NCBI GenBank assembly: GCA_003050565.1
Contig: PEBW01000006.1
Coordinates: forward strand, 62,001-126,000
Reading direction: 5' to 3'
DNA: 64,000 bases
Origin: Brockia lithotrophica
Lineage (GTDB): Bacteria > Bacillota > Bacilli > Thermicanales > DSM-22653
Part shown: positions 52,291-62,064 of the stretch, in pieces
Numbering within the stretch: the first letter of the stretch is position 1
How the letters are laid out: each line of letters begins with the position of its first letter
Made by a program: the position numbers and the translations under genes
The notes under the pieces: generated by a model
What the model was told of the DNA's origin: nothing
The model's input: the letters and a program-made list of their open reading frames with translations, nothing else
Databases searched by the model: none

Positions 52291-52317
52291 ACTATACGCA
52301 GCTTGGGAGGGGATATG
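52291..52317 (-). promoter_or_regulatory. Sigma-E-like promoter for yabP-yabQ
   Basis: CATATC (52312-52317) and CGTATAGT (52291-52298) are spaced by 13 bp, near the sigma-E pattern CATATT-N13/14-CATACAAT. B. subtilis yabPQ is sigma-E-dependent. Confidence 0.6.
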
Positions 52318-52322
52318 TGCCC

Positions 52323-52634
52323 TTAAAAAGGGGAGGAGGTGTCTTCCTCGCCGAAGGCAAAGAGGGACTCGCCTTTTCCCGCGTGCGAACCGAATTCGCC
52401 GGGGGAGATACGCTCCTCTTCGCGCGAGAGGTACGGTGGCCCGCCCGGTGGGCCTACGAGGAGGCGGATTCTCTTTCCCGCGTACTCAACCTCCACCTTC
52501 TCTCCGCCGCGGAGTACCAACCCCGCCTTGGCGACCCTTCCGTCGACGCGAACTTTTCCGGCATCGCAGAGGATCTTGGCCACCGTCCGCCGCTTCACGA
52601 CGCGCGCTTCTTTTAGGTATTTGTCCAAACGCAC
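52323..52634 (-). CDS. rlbH: S4-domain RNA-binding protein RlbH/YabO
   Basis: This 103-aa protein has an S4 fold (MRLDKYLKEARVVKRRTVAK, GEKVEVEYAGK). It binds RNA and is related to heat-shock protein Hsp15. The GTG at 52632-52634 has GGGGGGG before it. It lies between HU and yabP, the Bacillus order. Confidence 0.93.
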   Translation of the reverse strand: MRLDKYLKEARVVKRRTVAKILCDAGKVRVDGRVAKAGLVLRGGEKVEVEYAGKRIRLLVGPPGGPPYLSREEERISPGEFGSHAGKGESLFAFGEEDTSSPF

Positions 52635-52688
52635 CTCGACCCCCCCTCGCGCAAAAGAAGACCCCGAGGGGCCCCCTCTCGCGAACCG

Positions 52689-52718
52689 GAAAAAGACCCC
52701 CGTCGCGACGACGGGGGT
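52689..52718 (-). terminator. Intrinsic terminator after HU
   Basis: The arms ACCCCCGTC / GACGGGGGT (52696-52718) are followed on the minus strand by five U. Confidence 0.82.
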
Positions 52719-52727
52719 TCTCGGCGG

Positions 52728-53012
52728 TTACTTTGCCGCTTCCTTTACGGCCTCCTTGAGCTTGCTCCCGGGTTTGAATACGGGGACCATGGAGGCGGCA
52801 ATCGAGATCGTCTCCCCCGTCTGGGGGTTCCGACCCGTCCGGGCCTCCCGCTTGCGGACCTCGAAGGTACCGTAGCCCACGAACTGGACCTTTTCGCCCC
52901 GGCGCAGGGCTTCGGCGATCTCCTCGAAGAAGGCGTTTACGACCGCCTCCACGTCCTTTTTCGTAAGGCGCGTCCGTTCCGCAAGCGCGGAGACGAAATC
53001 TTGCTTGTTCAC
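52728..53012 (-). CDS. hup: HU-family DNA-binding protein
   Basis: HU is a 94-aa histone-like protein. It has MNKQDFVSALAERTRLTKKDVEAV-type start (NKQDFVSALAERTRLT), VQFVGYGTFEVRKREARTG and the PQTGETISIAAS arm. The GTG at 53012 has GGAGGG. It lies upstream of rlbH. Confidence 0.97.
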   Translation of the reverse strand: MNKQDFVSALAERTRLTKKDVEAVVNAFFEEIAEALRRGEKVQFVGYGTFEVRKREARTGRNPQTGETISIAASMVPVFKPGSKLKEAVKEAAK

Positions 53013-53139
53013 GAAGATCCCTCCTCGAGATTTGGCTTAGATAGGCCTTGCAGGGGGCAACCCTGCTTCTACATTCGACCTGCTTCGAAGAATTTCCTTC
53101 CATCCGGGGAGAACGAAAGGAAAAAAGCGCACGGGGATT

Positions 53140-53679
53140 TCAGGCACCCAGCTGCTTGGCGAGAAAGGCGGCAGCGACCTCTACACCCTTCACGTGTGCC
53201 TCGCCGAGGGCAACCGGCTCCTCGCGGCTCAGGAGGATCACGGTCCCCATCGGATCTCCCCCGACGACGATGGGAGCGACGACCACGCCGCCTACGCGTT
53301 CCGACCCCTGGGAGAAGAGCTCTACCTCGCCCGCACCTTCCCGATACGTGCGCCGATCTTCCATTGCGCGCTCCACGAGCGGCCCGATCTCCCGTTCCTG
53401 AAAGTCCTTCTTCCCCGGACCGGCGACGGCCACCACGCGATCCCGGTCGGTGACGAGGACCGTGAGCCCAAAGGTATCGTACAGAGAAGCGGCGACGCTC
53501 TGCGCAAATTCGCCGAGTTCGAGGACGGGGGAGTACTTTTTCAGGATCACCTCCCCGTCCTGATCGACAAAGATCTCTAGGGGGTCGCCCTCCCGAATGC
53601 GCAAAGTACGGCGAATTTCCTTCGGGATGACGACGCGTCCTAGGTCGTCGATGCGCCTGACGATTCCCGTGGCCTTCAT
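53140..53679 (-). CDS. spoVT: Stage V sporulation protein T
   Basis: SpoVT is a forespore transcription factor, 179 aa. The AbrB-type N domain (MKATGIVRRIDDLGRVVIPK) is followed by a GAF-like C domain (VGGVVVAPIVVGGDPMG). It adjusts sigma-G genes. It lies downstream of a sigma-G-like promoter. Confidence 0.96.
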   Translation of the reverse strand: MKATGIVRRIDDLGRVVIPKEIRRTLRIREGDPLEIFVDQDGEVILKKYSPVLELGEFAQSVAASLYDTFGLTVLVTDRDRVVAVAGPGKKDFQEREIGPLVERAMEDRRTYREGAGEVELFSQGSERVGGVVVAPIVVGGDPMGTVILLSREEPVALGEAHVKGVEVAAAFLAKQLGA

Positions 53680-53749
53680 CGGCCCTTCCCCTCTCTTTCC
53701 GAAAACTTCTCGACGTCTTCGGTCCCGCGTCTCGCATGGAGTCCGATGG

Positions 53750-53779
53750 TAGTATGCGGTGGCGGTATTCCTTCTATGC
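53750..53779 (-). promoter_or_regulatory. Sigma-G promoter of spoVT
   Basis: GCATA (53775-53779) and CATACTA (53750-53756) are spaced by 18 bp, an exact match to GHATR-N18-CATNHTA. B. subtilis spoVT is sigma-G-dependent. Confidence 0.75.
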
Positions 53780-53821
53780 GGCGGGGAAAGGTGCGGCGTT
53801 GGCGCTTCCGAGGGGAGCCCT

Positions 53822-54820
53822 TCAGGAGGAAGGAAGGTTCCGGGAAACGACGAGTTTGGGGAGCTCTTCCGCGTAGAAGGCGTCGTACATCCGCCTCGCC
53901 TCGCTTTGCACGAGGCCGGGCTGGACTTCTTCGAACGTCGGAGTGCGACGCTCCTCGAGTTTTACAATGTAGTACTTCCCGTCGTCGGCGAGCACGTCAC
54001 TCACCTGACCGGGTTCGAGGGAAAGGAGAACCGTGCGCAGCGACTCGGGAAGGAGGGCGATCGGAAAGTCCTTGTACAGCCCGCCGAGCTTCTTGCCCTG
54101 GGGATCCACGTTCCCCGCGTCGACGGAGTACGTATCCGCCAAGGCGGCGAAGTCCTCCCCCGCTTTCGCCTTTCTCCACACCTCGTCGACGCGTGCCCGC
54201 GTCTCTGCCTCCGCCTCTCCTTCCTTGGGAAGCATGAGGATCAGGCGAAAGGTGCCGGTTACGAACTGATCCCGGTTCTTTTCGAATTCCTGTCGGAGGT
54301 CCCGTTGCCCGGCGAGGTCGAGAAAGTACGCCTGCGCGCGGTTCATGCGCTCGATTTCTGCCCGCACTCCTTCCTCGGTGAGCCCGAGGGAACGAAGCGC
54401 CTGGTCAAAGGAGACTTTTTCCTCGTCGGCAAAGGCTTTCTTCAGGGCCACGAAGTTCTCCTCGCTCCACGCCGGGCCCGCAGTCCCGGCGGCTTGGGCA
54501 CGCGCATCCAAAATGAGGAGGGAAAGGTAGAAGTCGAGGTAGTTGTTCCAGCTCCCCTGGTCCGCAGGACTTCCCGCACCTTGCCTTTGCTCAGGCGAAC
54601 TCATGAGCTGAAGGAAGTTCAAAAAGCGCTCGAAATCGGCGGCGCTCACCGTACGGACGTCGCCGTCCTCCTGAACGCGGTACTCCGCTACGACCGCGTC
54701 CTTGGCCCCCGGGAGGCGGACGGGCGCAAAGGCGTCTGTGCCTCGCTTACACCCCGCGAGGGAGAGAATCAACGCAAAGCCGAGAACCGCAACGCCGAGG
54801 AGGACTTTTCGCATATGCAT
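53822..54820 (-). CDS. Lipoprotein peptidyl-prolyl isomerase (PrsA/SurA-like)
   Basis: This 332-aa foldase has a signal with lipobox LSLAGC (Cys24). A SurA-N-like helical part (SEENFVALKKAFADEEKV) follows, then a parvulin domain (FAALADTYSVDAGN, LEPGQVSDVLADDGKYYIVKLEE). It likely helps secreted proteins fold outside the membrane. The ATG at 54820 lies 84 bp after mfd. In B. subtilis prsA is elsewhere. Confidence 0.88.
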   Translation of the reverse strand: MHMRKVLLGVAVLGFALILSLAGCKRGTDAFAPVRLPGAKDAVVAEYRVQEDGDVRTVSAADFERFLNFLQLMSSPEQRQGAGSPADQGSWNNYLDFYLSLLILDARAQAAGTAGPAWSEENFVALKKAFADEEKVSFDQALRSLGLTEEGVRAEIERMNRAQAYFLDLAGQRDLRQEFEKNRDQFVTGTFRLILMLPKEGEAEAETRARVDEVWRKAKAGEDFAALADTYSVDAGNVDPQGKKLGGLYKDFPIALLPESLRTVLLSLEPGQVSDVLADDGKYYIVKLEERRTPTFEEVQPGLVQSEARRMYDAFYAEELPKLVVSRNLPSS

Positions 54821-54904
54821 GCATCCATCGCCTCTTTGGCTACAGATTCGCCTCTTGCCGCGCGGGCCCTGCGCGCCTTGACTTCGGGGGCGGTGGCGCT
54901 TCCC

Positions 54905-57900
54905 CTATTCGGCGACGGGCACGCGGCCGTCGGGAGGAACGTCGGCTCCCCCCGAAGCGCGGAGGAGGGTTTCGCGCAAGGCGAGAAGAAACGTCGCGAG
55001 CCGTTCGAGGAGGACGGGAAGCTCCGACTCCTTGCCGCGCACCATCACCCCGTAGCCTTCGCCGCTGAACAGGCTCACGCGGGGAGAAAAGCGTTCGAGG
55101 AGCGCGAAGAGTTCTTCCCGGGGTAAAGCTTTCGCCCTCTCGGGGGCAAAACGCGCCCGCAGGGCACCCGCCTCGTAGGTGACCAACTCGATCCCGAGCT
55201 CGCAGGCGAGGGCTCGCACCTTCGCCACGAGGAGGAGGCGTTCCGCAGGCGGGGGCGGTGTGCCAAAGCGGTCGACGACCTCGTCTACGAGTTCCTGCCA
55301 ATCCTCCAGGCGAGTGAGTTCCGCGAGACGTCGGTACAGGGAGATCTTTTGCGTTGGCGAGGGAACGTAGGTATTGGGGAAGTAGGCATCTACGTTTACG
55401 TTGATTTCGAGACGCCTCTGGGACTGTGCGGGAACTTCTTCGCCTTTGAGCTCGGACACCGCCTCCCGAAGCATTCCGGTGAAGAGCTCGAGACCTACGG
55501 CGGCGATGTGCCCGTGCTGCTCCGGCCCGAGGAGGTTCCCCGCACCGCGAATGGCCAAGTCCCTCATGGCTATTTTAAAGCCCGCGCCGAGTTCCGTAAA
55601 CTCCCGGATTGCCTCGAGACGCTTTTCCGCCTCCGGGGTGAGGTTCTTCCCAGGGCGGTACGTGAAGTACGCGTAGGCGATGCGGTTGGAACGGCCCACG
55701 CGACCCCTGAGCTGGTAGAGCTGCGCAAGGCCCAAGGTATCCGCGTCGAGGACGATCAACGTGTTCACGTTGGGGATGTCCACACCCGTCTCGATGATCG
55801 TCGTCGTCACGAGTACGTCGATCTCGCGTTCGAGAAAGGCGAGCATCACCCGTTCGAGCTCTTCTTCGTCCATCTGGCCGTGGGCTACGGCGACGCGGGC
55901 CTCGGGAACGAGGGCCTGAACTTCGGCGGCGACGCGGTGAATGCCCTGGACGCGGTTGTAGACGACGAAGACCTGCCCCCCACGACCGAGCTCGCGTTCG
56001 ATCGCCTCCCGTACGACGACGGGAGAGTACTCGAGAACGTACGTCTGCACGGGAAAACGGTCTTTCGGAGGAGTTTCGATGACGCTCATATCCCGGATTC
56101 CCGCGAGGGCCATGTGCAGCGTGCGCGGGATGGGCGTCGCCGTGAGGGTGAGGACGTCGATCTGCGTGGCCATCTTCTTGATCTTCTCTTTGTGCCCCAC
56201 GCCGAAGCGTTGCTCCTCATCGACGATGAGGAGGCCGAGGTCGCGAAAGACCACGTCATCCGAGAGAAGGCGGTGCGTGCCGATCAAGATGTCGATCTCG
56301 CCCTGGGCGAGGCGGCGGAGGATTTCCTTCTGTTCGCGGCGGCTGCGAAAGCGGCTGAGCATCTCCACGCGCACGGGGAACCCCTCAAGCCGTTCGCGAA
56401 ACGTCTGAAGGTGCTGCTGGGCGAGAATCGTCGTCGGAACGAGGACGGCCACCTGTTTGCCGCTCATCACCGCCTTGAAGGCCGCGCGGAGGGCGACTTC
56501 GGTCTTCCCGTATCCTACGTCCCCCACGAGGAGGCGATCCATCGGACGCGGCGACTCCATGTCGCGCTTGACCTCTGCAATGGCGCGCAGCTGATCGGGC
56601 GTCTCCTCGTAAGGAAAAGTCGCCTCGAAGGCGCGCACGAGTTCGTTGTCGAGATCGAAGGCAAAACCGGGAAGGCGCATGCGCGCCGCGTAGATCTTGA
56701 GGAGTTCCTCGGCCATCTCCTGCGCCGAACGACGGGCTCTCGCCTTTGCGCGCTTCCACTCCCCGCCTCCCAAACGGTGAAGTTTGGGCTCATGACCTTC
56801 GGCGGAAAGGTACTTTTGAAGGAGGTTGAGCTGTTCCACGGGGACGTAGAGGAGGTCGCCTCCGGCATAGCGGACGAGGAGGTAGTCCTTACTCACCCCC
56901 CCTACGGTGAGCGTCTCTAACCCTTGAAACCGCCCGATCCCGTGGTGGACGTGGACGACGTAATCTCCTGGTCGTAGGTCGAAGAGGTCGTGGATCTTCT
57001 CGGCGTTGGCCACGCGAGGTGTCCGAGGTTTGCTCACTTTCGTTCGCCGTACGAACAGATCGCCTTCGGCAAAGACCGCGAGCTTCACGCTTCGGATTTC
57101 GAAGCCGCGCTCCAGCGCACCGCGGACGATCACGGGCCTGGGGGGAAGGGGAACGGGGAGGGTTACGAGGGGTTCTGCGGCGATTCCGTAATCTTCGAAC
57201 GCGCGGGCCATGCGCTGGACGCCCTCTTCCGAAGGAGCAAGGAAGAGCACGAAAAACCCCGCACGCGTGAGTCGCTCCACTTCCCCCTTGAGCAGGGGGA
57301 GCTGTCCGTGAAATTCCTGTGCCGTCCTGCTCACGTAGGAGACGGAAAGACCACCGCTGCGCCCACCCTTGGGAAACAGAGAGAGCTCGAGGCGCGGATG
57401 GGCACGGGCGGAAAGCTCGGCAAAGGAAAACGAGAGGGTGACCCCGGGCAAGAGGCGCCCGGCCTCCAATTCTCCTACCTGCCATTCCCCCTCCTCGCGC
57501 TCCCGTTGTTCCGCTGCTTCGGCAAGGCGCGTAGGTTCGTCGAACACGTACACCACGCCGCTTCCGAGAAAGTCCGAAATGTGCGCGGGAGGTTCGTAAG
57601 CCAGGCGCACGTAACGCGTCGCCCGAGGGTGGAGGATCCCTTGCAGGAGGTCCGTCTTTTCTTCTCCCCACGCCTGCGCGAGGCGTTCCCGCCAGGCCGC
57701 ATCGCCCCGGCGAACGGAGGCCGCCTCCCAAAGCGCGTCTAGCCGCTCCACGAGCCGCCCGAGAAGTTCGCGCGGGTAGCATCCTTCGTACACGGGGAAG
57801 AGCACGAATTCCTCCGCCTGCTTTCGGCTGCGGCCCGACGCGAGGTCGTACACCCGGACGGTGTCCACCTCATCGCCAAACCACTCGATGCGGTACGGGT

Positions 57901-58474
57901 CGTCTTCCAGGGGAGAGTACACGTCGAGAATGCCGCCGCGGACGGAAAACTCCCCCGGAACCGCGACTTCTTCCGCGCGCCGGTAGCCGAGAAGGAGGAG
58001 CCGGCGCACGACTGCTTCTAAGGGAATTTCCACCCGGGGGGCGAGGCGGAGTTCGAGCCGGCGAAAGACTTCGGGGGGAGGGAGGGGCGTCGTCCAGCCT
58101 GCCAGCGAGGTGACGAGGACCCGGGGGCGACGAGCGGTGAGAAGTTCGCGTATAACGCGCAGGCGCATGCGGCGCTCCTCGTGGCCCCCGTCCCGGGGAT
58201 CGCGCAAGAAGATCTCCTCTCCGGGGTAGTACCAAACCCCCTCCTCGCCGAGGAAGACCCGGATCTCCTCGGCAAGGCGCTGCGCGTGAAAGTTACTCGC
58301 GACGACGACCGCGAGCGGGCGCCCGAGGCGCTCCTGCAGAGCGGCGAGGTACAGAGCGCGCGCCGCCCCGGCAAGCCCGATGACCTGCGCATCCCCCGCA
58401 GACCGCCCAATCCGGTCCGCCAAGTCCTGAAAGCCTTTATCGTCAGAAAAAACCGAAAAAAGAGCGCCAAGCAA
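54905..58474 (-). CDS. mfd: Transcription-repair coupling factor Mfd
   Basis: Mfd removes stalled RNA polymerase and recruits UvrA. It is 1189 aa. A UvrB-like N domain, the RID (GDYVVHVHHGIGRFQGLE), the RecG-like motor (GDVGYGKTEVALRAA, DEEQRFGVGHKEKIK) and the C-terminal D7 domain are present. The TTG at 58472-58474 is supported by AAGGGGTGA. It follows pth. Confidence 0.98.
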   Translation of the reverse strand: MLGALFSVFSDDKGFQDLADRIGRSAGDAQVIGLAGAARALYLAALQERLGRPLAVVVASNFHAQRLAEEIRVFLGEEGVWYYPGEEIFLRDPRDGGHEERRMRLRVIRELLTARRPRVLVTSLAGWTTPLPPPEVFRRLELRLAPRVEIPLEAVVRRLLLLGYRRAEEVAVPGEFSVRGGILDVYSPLEDDPYRIEWFGDEVDTVRVYDLASGRSRKQAEEFVLFPVYEGCYPRELLGRLVERLDALWEAASVRRGDAAWRERLAQAWGEEKTDLLQGILHPRATRYVRLAYEPPAHISDFLGSGVVYVFDEPTRLAEAAEQREREEGEWQVGELEAGRLLPGVTLSFSFAELSARAHPRLELSLFPKGGRSGGLSVSYVSRTAQEFHGQLPLLKGEVERLTRAGFFVLFLAPSEEGVQRMARAFEDYGIAAEPLVTLPVPLPPRPVIVRGALERGFEIRSVKLAVFAEGDLFVRRTKVSKPRTPRVANAEKIHDLFDLRPGDYVVHVHHGIGRFQGLETLTVGGVSKDYLLVRYAGGDLLYVPVEQLNLLQKYLSAEGHEPKLHRLGGGEWKRAKARARRSAQEMAEELLKIYAARMRLPGFAFDLDNELVRAFEATFPYEETPDQLRAIAEVKRDMESPRPMDRLLVGDVGYGKTEVALRAAFKAVMSGKQVAVLVPTTILAQQHLQTFRERLEGFPVRVEMLSRFRSRREQKEILRRLAQGEIDILIGTHRLLSDDVVFRDLGLLIVDEEQRFGVGHKEKIKKMATQIDVLTLTATPIPRTLHMALAGIRDMSVIETPPKDRFPVQTYVLEYSPVVVREAIERELGRGGQVFVVYNRVQGIHRVAAEVQALVPEARVAVAHGQMDEEELERVMLAFLEREIDVLVTTTIIETGVDIPNVNTLIVLDADTLGLAQLYQLRGRVGRSNRIAYAYFTYRPGKNLTPEAEKRLEAIREFTELGAGFKIAMRDLAIRGAGNLLGPEQHGHIAAVGLELFTGMLREAVSELKGEEVPAQSQRRLEINVNVDAYFPNTYVPSPTQKISLYRRLAELTRLEDWQELVDEVVDRFGTPPPPAERLLLVAKVRALACELGIELVTYEAGALRARFAPERAKALPREELFALLERFSPRVSLFSGEGYGVMVRGKESELPVLLERLATFLLALRETLLRASGGADVPPDGRVPVAE

Positions 58475-58513
58475 GCGCTTCTCACCCCTTCATCCTTGTC
58501 CCGGCGCGTTGCG

Positions 58514-58548
58514 CGCGTGAACGCCCGACGTCATCGGGCGTTCACGCG
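58514..58548 (-). other. Perfect 15-bp hairpin carrying the pth stop codon in its loop
   Basis: Positions 58514-58528 and 58534-58548 are perfect inverted repeats. The 5-base loop (58529-58533) contains the pth stop TGA. No U run follows, so it is not a simple terminator. It lies between pth and mfd and may stabilise, process or couple the message. Confidence 0.85.
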
Positions 58549-59091
58549 GGTCATCACCTGCGCAAAGGGTTCGCGAAAGAGGGCCAAAACCGCATCTCTC
58601 GCCGCTTCGACGGCTGCGGCGATCGCCTCTTCTTCATCGGGGAGGAAGGGAGAAAGGACAAAGTCCGCGGCGTCTACGCCGGGCGGTGGGCTCCCGATCC
58701 CGATGCGCAGACGGGGGACTTCTTCCGTACCCAAGGCCTCCAGGACGGAGGCGAGACCGCGGTGCCCCCCCGAACTTCCCCGTGGACGCAGGCGAAGGCG
58801 CCCGAGGGGGAGGGCGAGGTCGTCGAGGACGACGAGTATTTCTCCGGGGGCAATCCTGTACGCCTCTGCCGCGGCGCGCACCGCCTTCCCGGAGAGGTTC
58901 ATGTAGGTGAGGGGTTTTAGAAACACCCGCCTTTCCCCGTCCACGTCCGCCTCATACACGTAGGCGTCGCGCCAGCGAAACCCCCGAAGACGCAGGGCGC
59001 CCGCAAGCGCGTCGATCACCCAAAAGCCTACGTTGTGCCGCGTGGCTTCATACGCTTTCCCTGGATTGCCGAGGCCGACGATGAGGCGCAC
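58531..59091 (-). CDS. pth: Peptidyl-tRNA hydrolase
   Basis: This enzyme recycles peptidyl-tRNA (SpoVC in Bacillus). It is 186 aa. The catalytic Asn/His/Asp set lies in GLGNPGKAYEATRHNVGF and LDDLALPLG. The GTG at 59089-59091 is chosen over an earlier GTG because GGGGGAGG lies 6 bp before it. It follows prs by 13 bp. Confidence 0.95.
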   Translation of the reverse strand: MRLIVGLGNPGKAYEATRHNVGFWVIDALAGALRLRGFRWRDAYVYEADVDGERRVFLKPLTYMNLSGKAVRAAAEAYRIAPGEILVVLDDLALPLGRLRLRPRGSSGGHRGLASVLEALGTEEVPRLRIGIGSPPPGVDAADFVLSPFLPDEEEAIAAAVEAARDAVLALFREPFAQVMTRVNAR

Positions 59092-59104
59092 GGGCACCCT
59101 CCCC

Positions 59105-60055
59105 CTAGTCGAAGAGCTTGCTCACCGAGAGACCCTCGTGCACGCGGACGATGGCTTCGGCGATGAGCGGGGCCACGGAAAGAATGCGCAAGTTCGGGAG
59201 ACGTTTCTCCTCCGGTACGGGAATGGTGTCGGTGACGACGACTTCTTCCAAGTCTGCATTGCGCAGCCGTTCGACCGCGGGCCCGGAGAGGACGGGATGG
59301 GTGCACGCGGCATAGATCCGCTCGGCGCCCTCGCGACGCAGCGCTTCGGCGCCCAGGAGTATCGTGCCCGCGGTGTCGATGATGTCGTCCACGAGGATCG
59401 CCGTGCGCCCCCGCACGTCCCCCACGATGTTCATCACTTCCACGACGTTGGGAGCGGGACGCCGCTTGTCGATGATCGCGATGGAGGCCCCCAGGTAGTC
59501 GGCGAGGCGTCGGGCGCGCGTGACGCCTCCGTGATCGGGGGAAACGACGACGATGTCCCTCAGACCCTTGTCGGCAAAGTACTTTCCTATGATGGGCAGG
59601 GCGAGGAGGTGGTCCACCGGAATGTCGAAAAAGCCTTGTATCTGCATGGCGTGGAGGTCCATGGCAATCACGCGGTCGGCTCCGGCACGCTCGATGAGGT
59701 TGGCCACGAGCTTTGCCGTGATGGGGTCCCGGGCGCGTGCCTTGCGGTCCTGCCGCGCGTATCCGTAGTAGGGCATCACGACGTTGATCCGGGCCGCCGA
59801 AGCTCGCTTGAGCGCGTCGATCATGATGAGGAGCTCCATGAGGTGGTCGTTTACGGGGTGGCTCGTCGGCTGGATCACGAACACGTCGGCCCCGCGAACG
59901 CTCTCCAACACCTTGACCTGAATCTCTCCGTCGCTGAAGCGGCCCACTTCGGCCCGCCCCAAAGGTATGCCGATGTGTTCGGCGATTGCCCGGGCCAATT
60001 CCGGGTTGGCGTTTCCCGTAAAGACCTTGAGGGACGGATCGCGGTACGTGAGCAT
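59105..60055 (-). CDS. prs: Ribose-phosphate pyrophosphokinase
   Basis: PRPP synthase is 316 aa. [32 protein letters not shown] and the PRPP loop [12 protein letters not shown] are intact. The start is the ATG at 60053-60055 after GGAGAGGTGAGG. A longer frame upstream is a shadow of glmU. Confidence 0.97.
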   Translation of the reverse strand: MLTYRDPSLKVFTGNANPELARAIAEHIGIPLGRAEVGRFSDGEIQVKVLESVRGADVFVIQPTSHPVNDHLMELLIMIDALKRASAARINVVMPYYGYARQDRKARARDPITAKLVANLIERAGADRVIAMDLHAMQIQGFFDIPVDHLLALPIIGKYFADKGLRDIVVVSPDHGGVTRARRLADYLGASIAIIDKRRPAPNVVEVMNIVGDVRGRTAILVDDIIDTAGTILLGAEALRREGAERIYAACTHPVLSGPAVERLRNADLEEVVVTDTIPVPEEKRLPNLRILSVAPLIAEAIVRVHEGLSVSKLFD

Positions 60056-60117
60056 CCTCACCTCTCCTCGCATCTGCCCAAACACGGGAGCGCCGGAATG
60101 TTCCCGGTGGGAAAAGG

Positions 60118-61584
60118 TCACGAAGGTCGGGAGTCTGCGCCGGGGGTCGACGCCCCTCCCTCGTCGGGACGAGGGTCTGCCGGCCTGGGGTCCTGCGGCG
60201 GCGCGACCAGCTTTTCCCGCTTGGCGAAGAGCGTGGGGACGTATCCTTCTTTTACGACCTGGCGCGAGCGGGCGATGGCGAGCGCTCCGGCGGGAACGTC
60301 CTCCGTAATCGTCGAACCCGCGGCGATGTACGCCCGCTTCCCTACCCGAACGGGCGCCACAAGGTTCACGTTGCAGCCGACGAAGGCGCCGTCTTCGATC
60401 ACCGTCTCGTACTTCCGCAAACCGTCGTAGTTTACGGTGATCACGCCGCTGGCGATGTTCACATCCCGACCGACGAAGGCATCGCCTACGTAACTCAGGT
60501 GCGGCAGTTTCGAACCTTCTCCGATGCGGGAATTCTTGACTTCCACGAAATTCCCCACCTTCACTCCGGGCCCGAGCGCCGTGCCCGGACGAAGGCGGGC
60601 AAAGGGGCCGACGGTAGCCCGCGGACCGATGCTCGCCCCTTCGGCGACCGTGTATAGGACGCGCGCCTCTTCCCACACTTCTACGTCCGTAAGCTCCGTC
60701 TGGGGGCCGATTTCCGCACCGCGGCGGACGACCGTACGGCCGAAGAGGCGGGTCCCCGCCCGCAGGACGACGTCCTCTTCGAGGACGACGTCCGGGCCGA
60801 CGAGCACGGTGTCCGGCATCTCCACGGTTACCCCCGCACGCATGTGCCGCTCGAGGATCGCTCGCCGAAGGGTTTCCTCGGCACGGGCGAGCTCGTAGCG
60901 GTCGTTGACCCCGGCGACGACCGCCGGAGGGAGGACGACGACGGACACCGGTAACCCTTCGGATGCGAAGAGGGGGAGGACGTCGGGCAGATAGTACTCT
61001 CCTTGGGCATTTTCGCGGCGCAACCGGGGGACGGCGCGGCGCAGAGGTTCTACCGCAAAGGCGTACAGACCGGCATTGACTTCCCGGATCTCCCGCTCTT
61101 CGGGGGTGGCATCCTTCTCCTCCACAATGCGCAAAAAGGAACCGTCGGGCGAACGCACGATCCGCCCGTATCCCCGCGGTTCCTCAAGGTACGTGGCGGC
61201 AATCGTGGCCGCCGCCCGCGTGCGCGCGTGCACGTCCCGCAGTTCCCGCAACGCCTCCGCCGTGAGGAGGGGCATGTCGCCGTTCACGACGAAGACGTGC
61301 TCGATTCCCTCAGGGAGGACTTCCAACGCCTTAGCCGTCGCGTGCCCCGTGCCCAACGGCTCCCCTTGCTCCACGTAGGAAACCGACGGGCCTAACGCGC
61401 GTCGCACCTCTTCCCCCGCTTCCCCGACGACCACGTAAATTTCGGAAAACCCGGCGCCGCGCAAGGCTTCTACGACGTAGGTGAGCATCGGCTTCCCCAA
61501 AAGGCAGTGCAGAACTTTGGGCGTCCGCGACTTCATCCGCGTTCCCCGCCCTGCCGCGAGGACGATCGCCGCCGTGCGCTCCAC
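60118..61584 (-). CDS. glmU: Bifunctional GlmU (uridyltransferase / acetyltransferase)
   Basis: GlmU makes UDP-GlcNAc. It is 488 aa. The N domain has [19 protein letters not shown] and the C domain a left-handed beta-helix with [16 protein letters not shown]. The C-terminal tail is Pro/Asp-rich. The GTG at 61584 is preceded by GAGGGGGAAG. spoVG is absent between glmU and ridA. Confidence 0.97.
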   Translation of the reverse strand: MERTAAIVLAAGRGTRMKSRTPKVLHCLLGKPMLTYVVEALRGAGFSEIYVVVGEAGEEVRRALGPSVSYVEQGEPLGTGHATAKALEVLPEGIEHVFVVNGDMPLLTAEALRELRDVHARTRAAATIAATYLEEPRGYGRIVRSPDGSFLRIVEEKDATPEEREIREVNAGLYAFAVEPLRRAVPRLRRENAQGEYYLPDVLPLFASEGLPVSVVVLPPAVVAGVNDRYELARAEETLRRAILERHMRAGVTVEMPDTVLVGPDVVLEEDVVLRAGTRLFGRTVVRRGAEIGPQTELTDVEVWEEARVLYTVAEGASIGPRATVGPFARLRPGTALGPGVKVGNFVEVKNSRIGEGSKLPHLSYVGDAFVGRDVNIASGVITVNYDGLRKYETVIEDGAFVGCNVNLVAPVRVGKRAYIAAGSTITEDVPAGALAIARSRQVVKEGYVPTLFAKREKLVAPPQDPRPADPRPDEGGASTPGADSRPS

Positions 61585-61662
61585 GGGCGCTTCCCCCTCT
61601 TTTGCAAATCGACTCCCAAAGGTCGCGTTCGTTCCCTTCCTTACGGTAACGGGGCAAAGGCA

Positions 61663-62061
61663 TCAGGGCTTTTCCGCGTTCCCCTCGGAAGAGCGGACCG
61701 CAATCGCCTCGATTTCCACCCGCGCTCCCCGGGGAAGGGCGGCCACCCCTACGGTGACGCGCGCCGGACGGTGGTCGCCGAAAAAGGCCGCGTAGGCCTC
61801 GTTCACCTCTCCGAAGGAGGAAAGGTCCGTGAGGTAGATCGTCGTCTTCACCACGTCTTCAAGGCGGTAGCCAGCCCCCACGAGAATCGCGCGGATGTTC
61901 TCGAGAGCTTGCCTCGTCTCTCGGGCGATGTCCCCCTGGACGAGTTCGCCCGAAGGAGTAAGGGGGATCTGCCCGGAAACGAACAAACACCCTCCGCTTT
62001 CCACTGCCTGGCTATAGGGGCCGATGGCGGCCGGCGCCTCAGAAACGGAAATCACCCGCAT
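61663..62061 (-). CDS. ridA: RidA enamine/imine deaminase (YabJ)
   Basis: This 132-aa protein hydrolyses reactive enamines. The motifs IGPYSQAVESGGCLFVSGQIPL and LPRGARVEIEAIAV are intact, including the key Arg. The ATG at 62061 follows AAGGAGGGTGAG. It starts 3 bp after purR. Confidence 0.95.
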   Translation of the reverse strand: MRVISVSEAPAAIGPYSQAVESGGCLFVSGQIPLTPSGELVQGDIARETRQALENIRAILVGAGYRLEDVVKTTIYLTDLSSFGEVNEAYAAFFGDHRPARVTVGVAALPRGARVEIEAIAVRSSEGNAEKP

Positions 62062-62064
62062 GGC

